DNA from: Nitrospiraceae bacterium
GTDB lineage: Bacteria; Nitrospirota; Thermodesulfovibrionia; UBA6902
Direction of reading: 5' to 3'
Length of the DNA: 20,172 nucleotides
Assembly (NCBI GenBank): GCA_020354155.1
Contig: CP070644.1
Location: 2,041,108 to 2,061,279 of the forward strand
Of this stretch, positions 1 through 6,602 are shown piece after piece. Numbering within the stretch: the stretch's first letter is position 1; each line of letters starts with the position of its first letter. Below the pieces are notes generated by a model. The model was given only the letters and a program-made list of their open reading frames with translations. It did no database searches and had not been told where the DNA came from. The position numbers were made by a program, and so were the translations under genes.

Positions 1-2
1 GC

Positions 3-431
3 ATTAACTGCGGTGGTTGTGAGACGACAGGGACCTGTGTCATTGATGATGACATGGAAGAGGTGTACCGTGCGATACGGGAGAGTGACAGGTTTATCAT
101 TTCATCACCGATTTTCTTTTTTAGTTTGACGGCCCAGATTAAGGCCCTTATCGACAGGTGCCAGGCTTTCTGGTGTGAAAAGTATCTCTTGAAAAAACCC
201 GTCCCTGAAGGCCCTCATGGAAGGAAGGGGCTGCTCATGATGGTAGGCGGAATGAAGAAAGAGATTGGATTTCAGTGCGGCGATGCAACAGCAACTGCCT
301 TTTTCAGGACCATCAACGTTCCTGCCCATGAGACAATCCACTATGCTTCTGTTGATGCACAGGGGGCCGTGTCAGAGCATCCGACAGCGTTGAAGGATGC
401 ATATGAGGCAGGGAAAAAGCTGGTTTCCTGA
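3..431 (+). CDS. NADPH-dependent FMN reductase / iron-sulfur flavoprotein-like, 5'-truncated by window edge
   Basis: Flavodoxin-fold oxidoreductase of the NADPH-dependent FMN reductase family, probably a cytoplasmic enzyme that binds FMN and transfers electrons; the substrate cannot be told. The reading frame is open from base 3, upstream of the first ATG at 54, and already carries family sequence (INCGGCETTGTCVIDDDM), so the gene starts outside the window. About 142 residues are present; the usual 170-210 implies that roughly 30-60 N-terminal residues are missing, including the FMN-phosphate loop. Seen: a Cys cluster C-x2-C-x5-C, then the IRESDRFIISSPIFFFSL strand-loop that contacts flavin, then KALIDRCQAFW. 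The Cys cluster resembles that of iron-sulfur flavoproteins (Isf), which use C-x2-C-x2-C-x4-7-C, but the first cysteine lies outside the window if present, so Fe-S binding is undecided. Ends in TGA. Family call is firm, exact function is not. Confidence 0.85.
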   Translation: MNCGGCETTGTCVIDDDMEEVYRAIRESDRFIISSPIFFFSLTAQIKALIDRCQAFWCEKYLLKKPVPEGPHGRKGLLMMVGGMKKEIGFQCGDATATAFFRTINVPAHETIHYASVDAQGAVSEHPTALKDAYEAGKKLVS

Positions 432-460
432 TCAATAATTGAATGTGTCTTCCTTATCTA

Positions 461-484
461 TGTCATTCCCGCCTGTCGGGAATC
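461..484. repeat. Extragenic palindromic repeat, TGTCATTCCCG type
   Basis: ATTCCCG (465-471) and CGGGAAT (477-483) form a perfect 7-bp inverted repeat around a 5-nt loop, preceded by TGTC. The first 11 bases (TGTCATTCCCG) recur at 7872-7882 between gspE and gspF. It lies 30 bp after the flavoprotein stop codon. It has no T-run after it, so it is more likely a dispersed repeat than an intrinsic terminator, though the RNA hairpin could protect a 3' end. Confidence 0.6.
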
Positions 485-610
485 GAACCGGCTGTCATCC
501 CCGAGAAACGGCCCTCTATTCCGAGTGCCACGGCCAATCCACACATTAATAGTATTTTCCTGTATGCTATGCAATTGGCTTACATTTAAAAAACTTCAAA
601 GGAGAAGATT

Positions 611-1171
611 ATGTTAGAACCGAATAAAGTCACGCTGTATTCAGGCGGGCACAAAGGGACAGAAGAGTATTTTGGAAAAGCAGCTGAGAAGTGGGGCATG
701 CAGGAGGTAACATTTAATTTTGCAGGACATGGTATAAGCCGTGAACGGGGAGTGAAAATGCTGTCTGATGAGGAACTGGCCCGCGGCGGCGTAGGACCGG
801 ATATTATCAGGAAGCGAATGGAGCGTTCATTTGCTACGACACCTATGATGCAAAAAATATTTCAAGTACTGTTTCATATCGTTAATAACGGTTATCAGGT
901 CTTTGCCGTTGGCTGGTTATTGTCGAATGGAACAGTGAAGGGCGGCACTGGCTGGGGTGTTGAACTGGCAAAGTTATTCAATAGGCCCGTACATCTCTTT
1001 GAGCAGGATAGAAAAGAATGGCTTTCGTGGGTAAATCATGAATGGGTAACGGAAGATCCGGTTATATCTCATAAAACAGTAGCGGTAACGGGTACCCGTT
1101 ATTTGACCGATGAAGGCAGACAGGCCATTGATGAACTCTTTGATCGCTCATTCAAGACTTCTGACAAATAA
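611..1171 (+). CDS. SLOG-superfamily-like protein of unknown function
   Basis: A 186-residue soluble protein without signal peptide or membrane segment. It opens with a strand-loop YSGGHKGTEEYFG (residues 10-22) and later has VGWLLSNGTVKGGTGWGVELAK (100-121) followed by NRPVHLFEQ (124-132) and VAVTGTRYL (157-165). Glycine-rich loops after short beta strands, with a GGTGxGVELA motif, are the pattern of Rossmann-like SLOG/LOG/YpsA nucleotide-binding proteins, which bind or cleave nucleotides and nucleosides. I infer membership from these motifs only and cannot name the ligand. Start chosen at ATG 611 because AAAGGAGAAG sits 6-8 bases upstream, a strong ribosome-binding site. It stands alone: the flavoprotein is 179 bp upstream with a palindrome between, and gspN is convergent 79 bp downstream. 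Stop TAA. Confidence 0.7.
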   Translation: MLEPNKVTLYSGGHKGTEEYFGKAAEKWGMQEVTFNFAGHGISRERGVKMLSDEELARGGVGPDIIRKRMERSFATTPMMQKIFQVLFHIVNNGYQVFAVGWLLSNGTVKGGTGWGVELAKLFNRPVHLFEQDRKEWLSWVNHEWVTEDPVISHKTVAVTGTRYLTDEGRQAIDELFDRSFKTSDK

Positions 1172-1209
1172 AGATTAAGGCGATGGGGTCTTGACGAAGG
1201 AAAAAATAA

Positions 1210-1227
1210 ATTCACCGGGCCCTGTGC
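1210..1227 (-). terminator. Possible weak terminator of the gsp operon
   Basis: Read on the minus strand after the gspN stop, CACAGGGCCCGGTG is nearly self-complementary and is followed by AATTTATTTTTT. The stem is short, has a mismatch and leaves at most a 4-nt loop, so termination here is only plausible. No better hairpin was seen between the convergent genes. Confidence 0.3.
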
Positions 1228-1250
1228 TGCTTTTAAAAAGTACACACTCG

Positions 1251-2039
1251 TTATTGCCTTAATGACCCTTCAAGGGGGACCACGTAATAGCCGGGAGAGA
1301 CAAAATACTTGGTGATCAGCATGGTCTCAAGAGAGGATAGTTTATCAGCCTCCGGCATAACCTCAAGTTTCAGCCGGGCAATTCCGTTGGTAATCTCACC
1401 GATCAGCCGGGCATACCCTTTTTCGCCCTCAAGGCTTACTGAGTCAAGCTCTATACGATTGCCGGTAATTGACAGGGATCCCTGTATCCTGTGAAATGTT
1501 TCTATGAGGGGAATAACTACTTCAGATTTATGAATATTGAGATCAGGGATTTGAAAGGTAACCTTGACCGAGTCAGTCTTTAAATTAAGGTCAGCCTCTG
1601 CAGATAAATGGCCGCCGCCCTGAATGCCCAGTTTCTTCAGATACGTTACAGAACCAATGTCAGCCTCAACTATCCGGAGCATGCTTCCCTCAGGATATGC
1701 CAGTACTCCAAGAATGTTTCCACTGCCAAGCTTACCGGTCAGAGACAGGGCAAGCTGTCCCATCAGAATATTAGACAGGGACGGTCTTGCTGACACATCA
1801 TTGATAGTGAGCAGCGGTATGTCAGCAATATACAGCTCCAGACTATCAATAGCAAGGTTAAAGAACGGTCCTTTCCTGAAACCATTGAAGGCAACTGAAA
1901 GATCGGCTCCCTGAGTCTGATTTATTTCTTTTTCTATGCGTTCCCTGACAACATCACCGGGGACGGCGAATATCCAGAAAAGCAGGAAGAAGAGAGGAAG
2001 TGAAAGAAGCAGAAGGAGCATTGTTTTGATTTTTCGCAT
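1251..2039 (-). CDS. gspN: Type II secretion system protein GspN
   Basis: Accessory inner-membrane component of the type II secretion machine; its exact role is unsettled in the family, and it is absent from many systems. The 262-residue product has an N-terminal anchor (residues 7-26, leucine/phenylalanine-rich) and a periplasmic body of repeated beta-strand pattern such as ADLSVAFNGFRKGPFFNLAIDSLELYI, LSGNILMGQ-like and RIELDSVSLEGEKGYARLIGEI. This AsmA-like layering of short strands is typical of GspN. It is the last gene of the operon, 9 bp after gspM, with no convincing Shine-Dalgarno sequence, so translation probably depends on coupling to gspM. Length is normal for the family (about 250-280). 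Assignment rests on both sequence character and its place directly after gspM. Confidence 0.85.
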   Translation of the reverse strand: MRKIKTMLLLLLSLPLFFLLFWIFAVPGDVVRERIEKEINQTQGADLSVAFNGFRKGPFFNLAIDSLELYIADIPLLTINDVSARPSLSNILMGQLALSLTGKLGSGNILGVLAYPEGSMLRIVEADIGSVTYLKKLGIQGGGHLSAEADLNLKTDSVKVTFQIPDLNIHKSEVVIPLIETFHRIQGSLSITGNRIELDSVSLEGEKGYARLIGEITNGIARLKLEVMPEADKLSSLETMLITKYFVSPGYYVVPLEGSLRQ

Positions 2040-2048
2040 AGGCTCTGA

Positions 2049-2564
2049 TCAACTCTTGCTGATCAGGGAAACTGTCAACGTCAGAGTGAATTTGCTCGAA
2101 TCTTCAAAACCGGTCAGTAACTGGGCACTTTTAATTTTCAGCGGAGCGGGGTTCTGCTCAATCCTGTAGAGCAGATTGACGATTTGATTGAGATCAATAT
2201 CGGTGATTTCCAGCCGGGCATCTTCTTCAAAAAAATCCGTTAATTTTCTTTTCTCCAATGGTTTTAACTCGCTTGCCTTCATGAGCAGCGTTTCAAGAAT
2301 TTTTTCAAGAGCTGACACCGGTCCTGCCGTCTTTGTCAAACCAAGTCTTTTCTCTTTTGACGAAACATGGTTTTTCAGGTTCACCATTGTGCTGCTGAGG
2401 GACTGCATTTCAGTTAAGCTGGCAGATATTGATTCAACCTCTCTGTCCATCTGTCTGCCGTACATCACTGTAGTGAATATGACGATGATACAAAGAAAGA
2501 TTCCAAGGATCATCACCTGTAATACCCTGTCGGCAAGAAACGCTTTTCTGATCAGGACTTTCAT
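2049..2564 (-). CDS. gspM: Type II secretion system protein GspM
   Basis: Bitopic inner-membrane protein of the secretion platform that pairs with GspL. The 171-residue product has a short cytoplasmic N-terminus, one membrane helix (about residues 14-33), a heptad-like coiled region (38-75) and a small C-terminal ferredoxin-like periplasmic domain. Within the last part, ITDIDLNQIVNLLYRIEQN followed by a final strand rich in alternating L/T (FTLTLTVSLIS) is the usual GspM ending. Its ATG overlaps the gspL stop by 4 bases (ATGA), which indicates translational coupling and a roughly fixed L:M ratio. Sequence conservation of GspM is generally low, so identity leans on topology, ending and operon position. 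Confidence 0.87.
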   Translation of the reverse strand: MKVLIRKAFLADRVLQVMILGIFLCIIVIFTTVMYGRQMDREVESISASLTEMQSLSSTMVNLKNHVSSKEKRLGLTKTAGPVSALEKILETLLMKASELKPLEKRKLTDFFEEDARLEITDIDLNQIVNLLYRIEQNPAPLKIKSAQLLTGFEDSSKFTLTLTVSLISKS

Positions 2565-3622
2565 AATGATTTCTCCTGCATGGTCATGGAAAAGGCAACT
2601 TCCCTGTCTGAGACAGCTTTTGAGTCCAGCACCTTGACGCCTCCAAAGATGGCAGCCAGTGCCGCCTTGAGCTCATCTACCTTCTGAAAGTCACCTGCAG
2701 TTCCTTTTATGAGGAGACGTTGTGCATCAGCACTGAATTCTGTAAGAGTAATGGTATCTCCCGTGAGTTCAGCAATATTTTTCAGAGGTTCAAGAACAGG
2801 AATGCCCACAAGGACAGCTTTTTTATTTTGTAATTCTTTTAGTTTTCCCTGAAACTGTCTCAGGGGATCAACAATTTTATTATCTTCAGGGAAAATGCTT
2901 TTATAGTATGTCCGCATTCTGTTCGATAGATCCCGGTAATCACTGTCTACAGCATAAAGCCTGTAAGCTGAGCCGGCAGCGATGATAATGAAAAGCAGCA
3001 GGACGAGGGACATTGTCATCCTGAGCCCTTTCTTTATCCGGTCAATGTCACCGGTGTAAGACAATTCATGCTGCCTGAGGTTGATAGAAGGCTTGAGGAG
3101 TTCCTGTTTTGCAGTTTCCCCCCGAATGGTCTTATCACCAATTGGTGTGCCGAGGATATTTTCACCATTTCCTCCGTATAACCAGAGATCAATTGATGTA
3201 ATGACCTTCGGATCCAGCCCGGCTGATGAAAAAATGTCCAGAATTTCCCTGAGCTTTGATTTTTTAATGCAAACAGCCTTTACCCTGCTCCTGCCGTCAT
3301 GTGTCTCAATGACAACGTGATCAATACTATAATCGTTCACATTGCCGAGGAGGAGACCGTCAAGTTCATAGACCAGAATGTCATTGATTTTTGCTGCATC
3401 GGAAAAGGGAAAGGTTATTTCCCTCAAAGTGAGATAACTCAGGGGCAGGCTCAGGAAGAGTTCATCAATACCACTTTCGAGAACAGGGGACAGGCTCTCT
3501 ACCGTTACATCATGATCAATAGCCGAGGATGAAGTATCTGACAGTTCAAAGTCACTCCCTGTTTTCTCATACACGTAGAAGTTGATGCTGTTATCGAGAA
3601 GATCAATAAATCCGGTCTTCAT
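2561..3622 (-). CDS. gspL: Type II secretion system protein GspL
   Basis: Inner-membrane platform protein that recruits the ATPase GspE through its cytoplasmic domain and binds GspM in the periplasm. The 353-residue product has an N-terminal PilM/actin-like cytoplasmic domain (about 1-190) with the characteristic LFLSLPLSYLTLREITFPF stretch (residues 55-73), one membrane helix (about 203-222), a coiled stretch (228-275) and a C-terminal ferredoxin-like domain (about 290-350). The cytoplasmic part is short compared with proteobacterial GspL (about 230 residues), so some subdomains are reduced. It starts immediately after the gspK stop (TAG-ATG, no gap) and overlaps gspM by 4 bases, so it is translated as part of a coupled K-L-M block. 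Confidence 0.9.
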   Translation of the reverse strand: MKTGFIDLLDNSINFYVYEKTGSDFELSDTSSSAIDHDVTVESLSPVLESGIDELFLSLPLSYLTLREITFPFSDAAKINDILVYELDGLLLGNVNDYSIDHVVIETHDGRSRVKAVCIKKSKLREILDIFSSAGLDPKVITSIDLWLYGGNGENILGTPIGDKTIRGETAKQELLKPSINLRQHELSYTGDIDRIKKGLRMTMSLVLLLFIIIAAGSAYRLYAVDSDYRDLSNRMRTYYKSIFPEDNKIVDPLRQFQGKLKELQNKKAVLVGIPVLEPLKNIAELTGDTITLTEFSADAQRLLIKGTAGDFQKVDELKAALAAIFGGVKVLDSKAVSDREVAFSMTMQEKSL

Positions 3623-4609
3623 CTACTGTTCCTTCCAATAGAGGATTTTCATGGAGTTATCCATAACGCTCTCAATAATCCGTTTGATCTCATTAACCAT
3701 GGCAGTGGCTGTTACCCTGAAGATCTCGGCCTTAACGGTGACCTTTTTGCCCTGCAGCCTCTGGCCGATGCTTTCAAGGCCTGATACCCTGACAATGTGG
3801 GACTCATCTTCAAAGGGAGTGCTGATGCGATAGTCAATAATGCGCTGCGCAAGTTCTTCTGTCATGTCGTCGCTCATGCTGACAAGCACGGGCAATGGAG
3901 CTGTATTAACATTGATCCTGCTGTTACCGTAAATGGTGATGTAGGGAGTGATTTTTTTATAAATTTCATCATCAATTTCTTCAATAAGGCGAAGTTCGTC
4001 GATGCTCCAGAGAAAGGAATTTTTGCTGTTGCCCTCACTACCTCCCTCTCGCGGCTCATTGTCCGGGTCTATCCAGTCAGCTATGACATCACCCAGTGTG
4101 GGGTTAATATTAAGATATTCAAGGAGCTTTTTCAAGGACAGCAGCTCCTCGTCATTCGCCATTCCGTTTTGATAGATAATACCGTTCAGATTGAACTTGG
4201 AGTTCTCATCCTCAAGTTTTATCAACAGAAAAGCGTTAGGACCAAAGTCTCTTTCAACAGGCAGCTCTATGCCATTCTCCGTAGTGTGTGAGACTTTATT
4301 GACCTCTTTCAGGAAAAGAGAGCTCAGCGTCTGACCTGACCGTGCCATGAGCGAGGCCTTCTGTGCATTGCTCCAGTTGGAAAATGAAGAGGTGTCTATA
4401 TAAACTTCGTACACGAAATCAACGGTGAGACCAACGAGCACGGTAATAAGCAGAAGTGTAATAATGAGCGCAGAGCCCCTCTGGCTGCAAAGGGTGTTTC
4501 TATCGGTGCAGTTGAATAATCGGGGAAGCAAATTTATAACACATCTCTTTCCCCCCCTTTTTGGCAAAGAGGGGGTACAGGACAATAATTTATTCTTGCG
4601 TGCTCTCAT
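3623..4609 (-). CDS. gspK: Type II secretion minor pseudopilin GspK
   Basis: Large minor pseudopilin thought to sit at the pseudopilus tip with GspI and GspJ. The prepilin site is QRG|SALIITLLLITVLVG at residues 43-57, with no Glu at mature position 5, as is usual for GspK. The mature body includes the alpha-domain segment with SLKKLLEYLNINPTLGDVIADWIDPDNEP (about 145-175), DELRLIEEI, and the helix-hairpin-helix-like NVNTAPLPVLVSM (about 235-247). Start at ATG 4609 overlaps the gspJ stop (TGATG), so coupling favours it. It gives a leader of 45 residues instead of the usual 6-20. Residues 12-19 of that leader are encoded by a palindromic repeat (4553-4575). A TTG at residue 27 preceded by GGGGAAAGAG is an alternative start. 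The mature protein is unaffected either way. Confidence 0.92.
   Translation of the reverse strand: MRARKNKLLSCTPSLPKRGGKRCVINLLPRLFNCTDRNTLCSQRGSALIITLLLITVLVGLTVDFVYEVYIDTSSFSNWSNAQKASLMARSGQTLSSLFLKEVNKVSHTTENGIELPVERDFGPNAFLLIKLEDENSKFNLNGIIYQNGMANDEELLSLKKLLEYLNINPTLGDVIADWIDPDNEPREGGSEGNSKNSFLWSIDELRLIEEIDDEIYKKITPYITIYGNSRINVNTAPLPVLVSMSDDMTEELAQRIIDYRISTPFEDESHIVRVSGLESIGQRLQGKKVTVKAEIFRVTATAMVNEIKRIIESVMDNSMKILYWKEQ
4553..4575. repeat. CCCCCTxTTT palindromic repeat inside the gspK leader
   Basis: On the minus strand CCCCCTCTTT, a GCC loop, and AAAAAGGGGG form a 10-bp hairpin with one C-A mismatch. The element resembles dispersed intergenic palindromes common in Desulfobacterota/Nitrospirota genomes (recalled, not searched). 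Here it is translated in frame as TPSLPKRG within the GspK leader peptide. Confidence 0.6.
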
Positions 4610-5277
4610 CAGAGTTGTGTGCCTATCCTGGGAATTGAATATTCAGTGAGCTGCACTGCTTTGCCATTATCGTCAAATTCTATTGTGATCCTAATACGTT
4701 CCGGAATGGCTCCTGTCTCTTCAGCATTCCATGTCCTGACCCACTTTCCGTCAAAGAGTGTTTCTACGGTAAAACTTTCTATGTCTTCAATAAGTTCAAG
4801 CGTATAGGCTTCCTCGGAAAGGGCGGCAGGCCCCTGTTTTTTGAAAAGAAGAAGATGGCCGTCATTCTCTTCAATGTAATACTGTATATTCTGGACGCTG
4901 TTATACTGTGACGAAAAGGCAGTAAAGTGCAGTGCGGAGGTACTTTTACCGAAAACATCCCTGTCCCTGATAATGAAGCGGGTGGGATTTTCATTACTCT
5001 TTTCTTCGAGAAGCGGTTCAAATATTGAACTTTCGATTTCACGTCTCATAAAATCAAGAGTAGTTCGTGCTTCATGGTACTTAAGGGATATGCCATTAAA
5101 TCTGTTTATGGCACGCTGCACAGTGTGAAAGGTTGAATAAACAGAACCGACTACAATGGTCAGCAGTGTCAGGCTTACGAGTACTTCGATAAGGGTAAAA
5201 CCTGTCCCGCACACATTGCCTGTGCGATATGAAGCCTGACGGTGAGGGGGTGAAACATTGGAGACAGATATCCTCAT
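4609..5277 (-). CDS. gspJ: Type II secretion minor pseudopilin GspJ
   Basis: Minor pseudopilin that forms the tip complex with GspI and GspK. The type IV prepilin motif is GTG|FTLIEVLVSLTLLTIVVG, with cleavage after Gly26 and Glu at mature position 5, followed by the GspJ-type helix and EARTTLDFMRREIESSIFEP (residues 66-85) and a beta-rich C-terminal domain ending with IPERIRITIEFDDNGKA. Length 222 is normal. The annotated ATG is 1 base after the gspI stop and gives a 26-residue leader; an in-frame GTG at residue 22, preceded by CAGGCAAT, would give a 5-residue leader typical of the family, so the start is uncertain. The stop overlaps the gspK start (TGATG). Confidence 0.93.
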   Translation of the reverse strand: MRISVSNVSPPHRQASYRTGNVCGTGFTLIEVLVSLTLLTIVVGSVYSTFHTVQRAINRFNGISLKYHEARTTLDFMRREIESSIFEPLLEEKSNENPTRFIIRDRDVFGKSTSALHFTAFSSQYNSVQNIQYYIEENDGHLLLFKKQGPAALSEEAYTLELIEDIESFTVETLFDGKWVRTWNAEETGAIPERIRITIEFDDNGKAVQLTEYSIPRIGTQL

Positions 5278-5278
5278 A

Positions 5279-5638
5279 TCATTCTTTCCCGCGAGTTACA
5301 AATTCATTTAACACGACACTGTTGTCATGTCCTGTAACATGGACTCTCAATTCAAGGATATCAGGGTGCTCTGTTGCCAGGGCAGAGAGTGAATATGCAA
5401 GGCCGGTTTCACTGTCAGTGCCCTGTGACTGTCCTGGACTATGACTCATTTCAGCAATTTTGATTTTTGCAAACTGGTACATCTCTGTTCTGATATTGTT
5501 TTCATAGGTTATGTCAGCATGACGGTTAACGGTATGGAGGATCATAATCAGTGAGGTCCCGATGATTGCCAGGGCAATCATTATTTCGAGAAGGGTAAAC
5601 CCTTTTTTATGCCGTCTGCTTCCCAATTGAATTATCAT
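5279..5638 (-). CDS. gspI: Type II secretion minor pseudopilin GspI
   Basis: Small minor pseudopilin that nucleates the tip complex with GspJ. The 119-residue product carries a 13-residue basic leader ending RRHKKG, then FTLLEIMIALAIIGTSLIMIL with Glu at mature position 5, which is the standard prepilin-peptidase site and N-methylated helix. The rest is a short beta domain with MYQFAKIKIAEM and a C-terminal strand LRVHVTGHDNSVVLNEFV. Length agrees with GspI of other systems (about 120-130). It begins 4 bases after the gspH stop and ends 1 base before the gspJ ATG, so it belongs to the tightly packed pseudopilin block H-I-J-K. Confidence 0.92.
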   Translation of the reverse strand: MIIQLGSRRHKKGFTLLEIMIALAIIGTSLIMILHTVNRHADITYENNIRTEMYQFAKIKIAEMSHSPGQSQGTDSETGLAYSLSALATEHPDILELRVHVTGHDNSVVLNEFVTRGKE

Positions 5639-5642
5639 ACTT

Positions 5643-6098
5643 CTACAGCATGTAACCTCTGTGCACCTTTGATCTGCCGCTAATATGATTAAACTGGATG
5701 CTATATGCGTCTTCTCCTGCCAGCAGGTGCACAGTTATCGGTTCTGCAGGGCCTGAAGCCCCGAATTCCATGATGACTTCACCACTGGATACTTTGCCCA
5801 GTGAAGGAACAAGAACATCATTGAGAATCACGTCTCTGCTCATTTGGAAGTTCCTTGACTCACCTTCACTCCTGAATCCCCAGGAACCTGAGTCAAGATC
5901 AAAGGTTACTGTATAGAGGCGTTTCTTTGCCACAGCCTCATCATTGATATACCGGAGAGTTGCACTTATCCGCTTTGCCTCTGATTTTAATGCCCTTTTA
6001 CCGGAGTTCCAGAGATTCGGCATGACGAGTGCAGTGGCAAGAGAGATAATGAATATCACGATGACCAGTTCAACAAGAGTAAAAGCCTTTTTATTCAT
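5643..6098 (-). CDS. gspH: Type II secretion minor pseudopilin GspH
   Basis: Minor pseudopilin that links the GspI-J-K tip to the GspG shaft. The 151-residue product begins MNKKA|FTLVELVIVIFIISLATALVMP, with Glu at mature position 5 and a 5-residue leader. The residue before the cleavage site is Ala instead of the near-invariant Gly of pseudopilins. The C-terminal half is beta-rich (YTVTFDLDSGSWGFRSEGES, VIMEFGASGPAEPITVHL, and a final SGRSKVHRG), as in GspH. The ATG overlaps the gspG stop by 4 bases (ATGA). Identity is clear from the prepilin motif, length and position between gspG and gspI. Confidence 0.92.
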   Translation of the reverse strand: MNKKAFTLVELVIVIFIISLATALVMPNLWNSGKRALKSEAKRISATLRYINDEAVAKKRLYTVTFDLDSGSWGFRSEGESRNFQMSRDVILNDVLVPSLGKVSSGEVIMEFGASGPAEPITVHLLAGEDAYSIQFNHISGRSKVHRGYML

Positions 6099-6547
6099 AG
6101 TTCCCAGTTTATGATGTCAGCATTGTAACCTTCACCTCCAGGCTTGCCGTCTGCTCCATAGGAGATGATGTCATAATTGCCAATCGAGCCCGGGAATATG
6201 TAGAGGTAATCATGTCCCCATGGATCAGGTGAGAGCAGTTTGCTGTCGAGATAGCCACTGGATCGATAGTTCTCCGGTATCTGGCCCGTATCCGGAGCAG
6301 TAACAAGAGCAGATAATCCCTGTTCGGTGGAGGGGTAAAATCCATTATCCATTTTATAGAGCTTCAGTGCAGTTTCAAAGTTCTTTATCTGGATCTTTGC
6401 TTCTTTCACATTTGCATCATCAATCCTGGAAATCAGACGGGGAGTTACAAGTGCCGCAAGAATACCTATGATGACAACAACAACCATTATTTCTATCAGG
6501 GTGAAGCCGAATGTGCAGTGTTTTATTTTATTACGTCTCATCAGCAT
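6095..6547 (-). CDS. gspG: Type II secretion major pseudopilin GspG
   Basis: Major subunit of the periplasmic pseudopilus that pushes substrates through the secretin. Leader of 14 residues ends CTFG; the mature end is FTLIEIMVVVVIIGILAALVTPRL with Glu at position 5. The region after it is highly typical: KEAKIQIKNFETALKLYKMD, YPSTEQGLSALV, and the C-terminal calcium-binding loop around LLSPDPWGHDYLY ... YDIISYGADGKPGGEGYNADI. The 150-residue length is normal. ATG 6547 is preferred over the in-frame ATG two codons later because GAGGAAAG lies about 6 bases before it. It follows gspF by 55 bp, the widest gap inside the G-N block, fitting a need for separate strong initiation of the most abundant subunit. 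Confidence 0.97.
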   Translation of the reverse strand: MLMRRNKIKHCTFGFTLIEIMVVVVIIGILAALVTPRLISRIDDANVKEAKIQIKNFETALKLYKMDNGFYPSTEQGLSALVTAPDTGQIPENYRSSGYLDSKLLSPDPWGHDYLYIFPGSIGNYDIISYGADGKPGGEGYNADIINWEL

Positions 6548-6602
6548 ATGATTCTTTCCTCACTATCAATACCTTGAAAATGTAGTACCCGTTTATGCCT
6601 CA

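Noticed and set aside
461..484. Palindrome as an intrinsic terminator of the flavoprotein gene
   Set aside because: No T-run follows the stem, and the same head sequence recurs between gspE and gspF.
3797..4291. Open frame of 164 codons on the plus strand opposite gspK
   Set aside because: No ribosome-binding site or recognisable domain; gspK on the other strand is clearly real.
3623..4609. gspK as a gene broken at its 5' end by repeat insertion
   Set aside because: The frame stays open through the repeat, the start still overlaps the gspJ stop, and the prepilin site and mature domain are intact.
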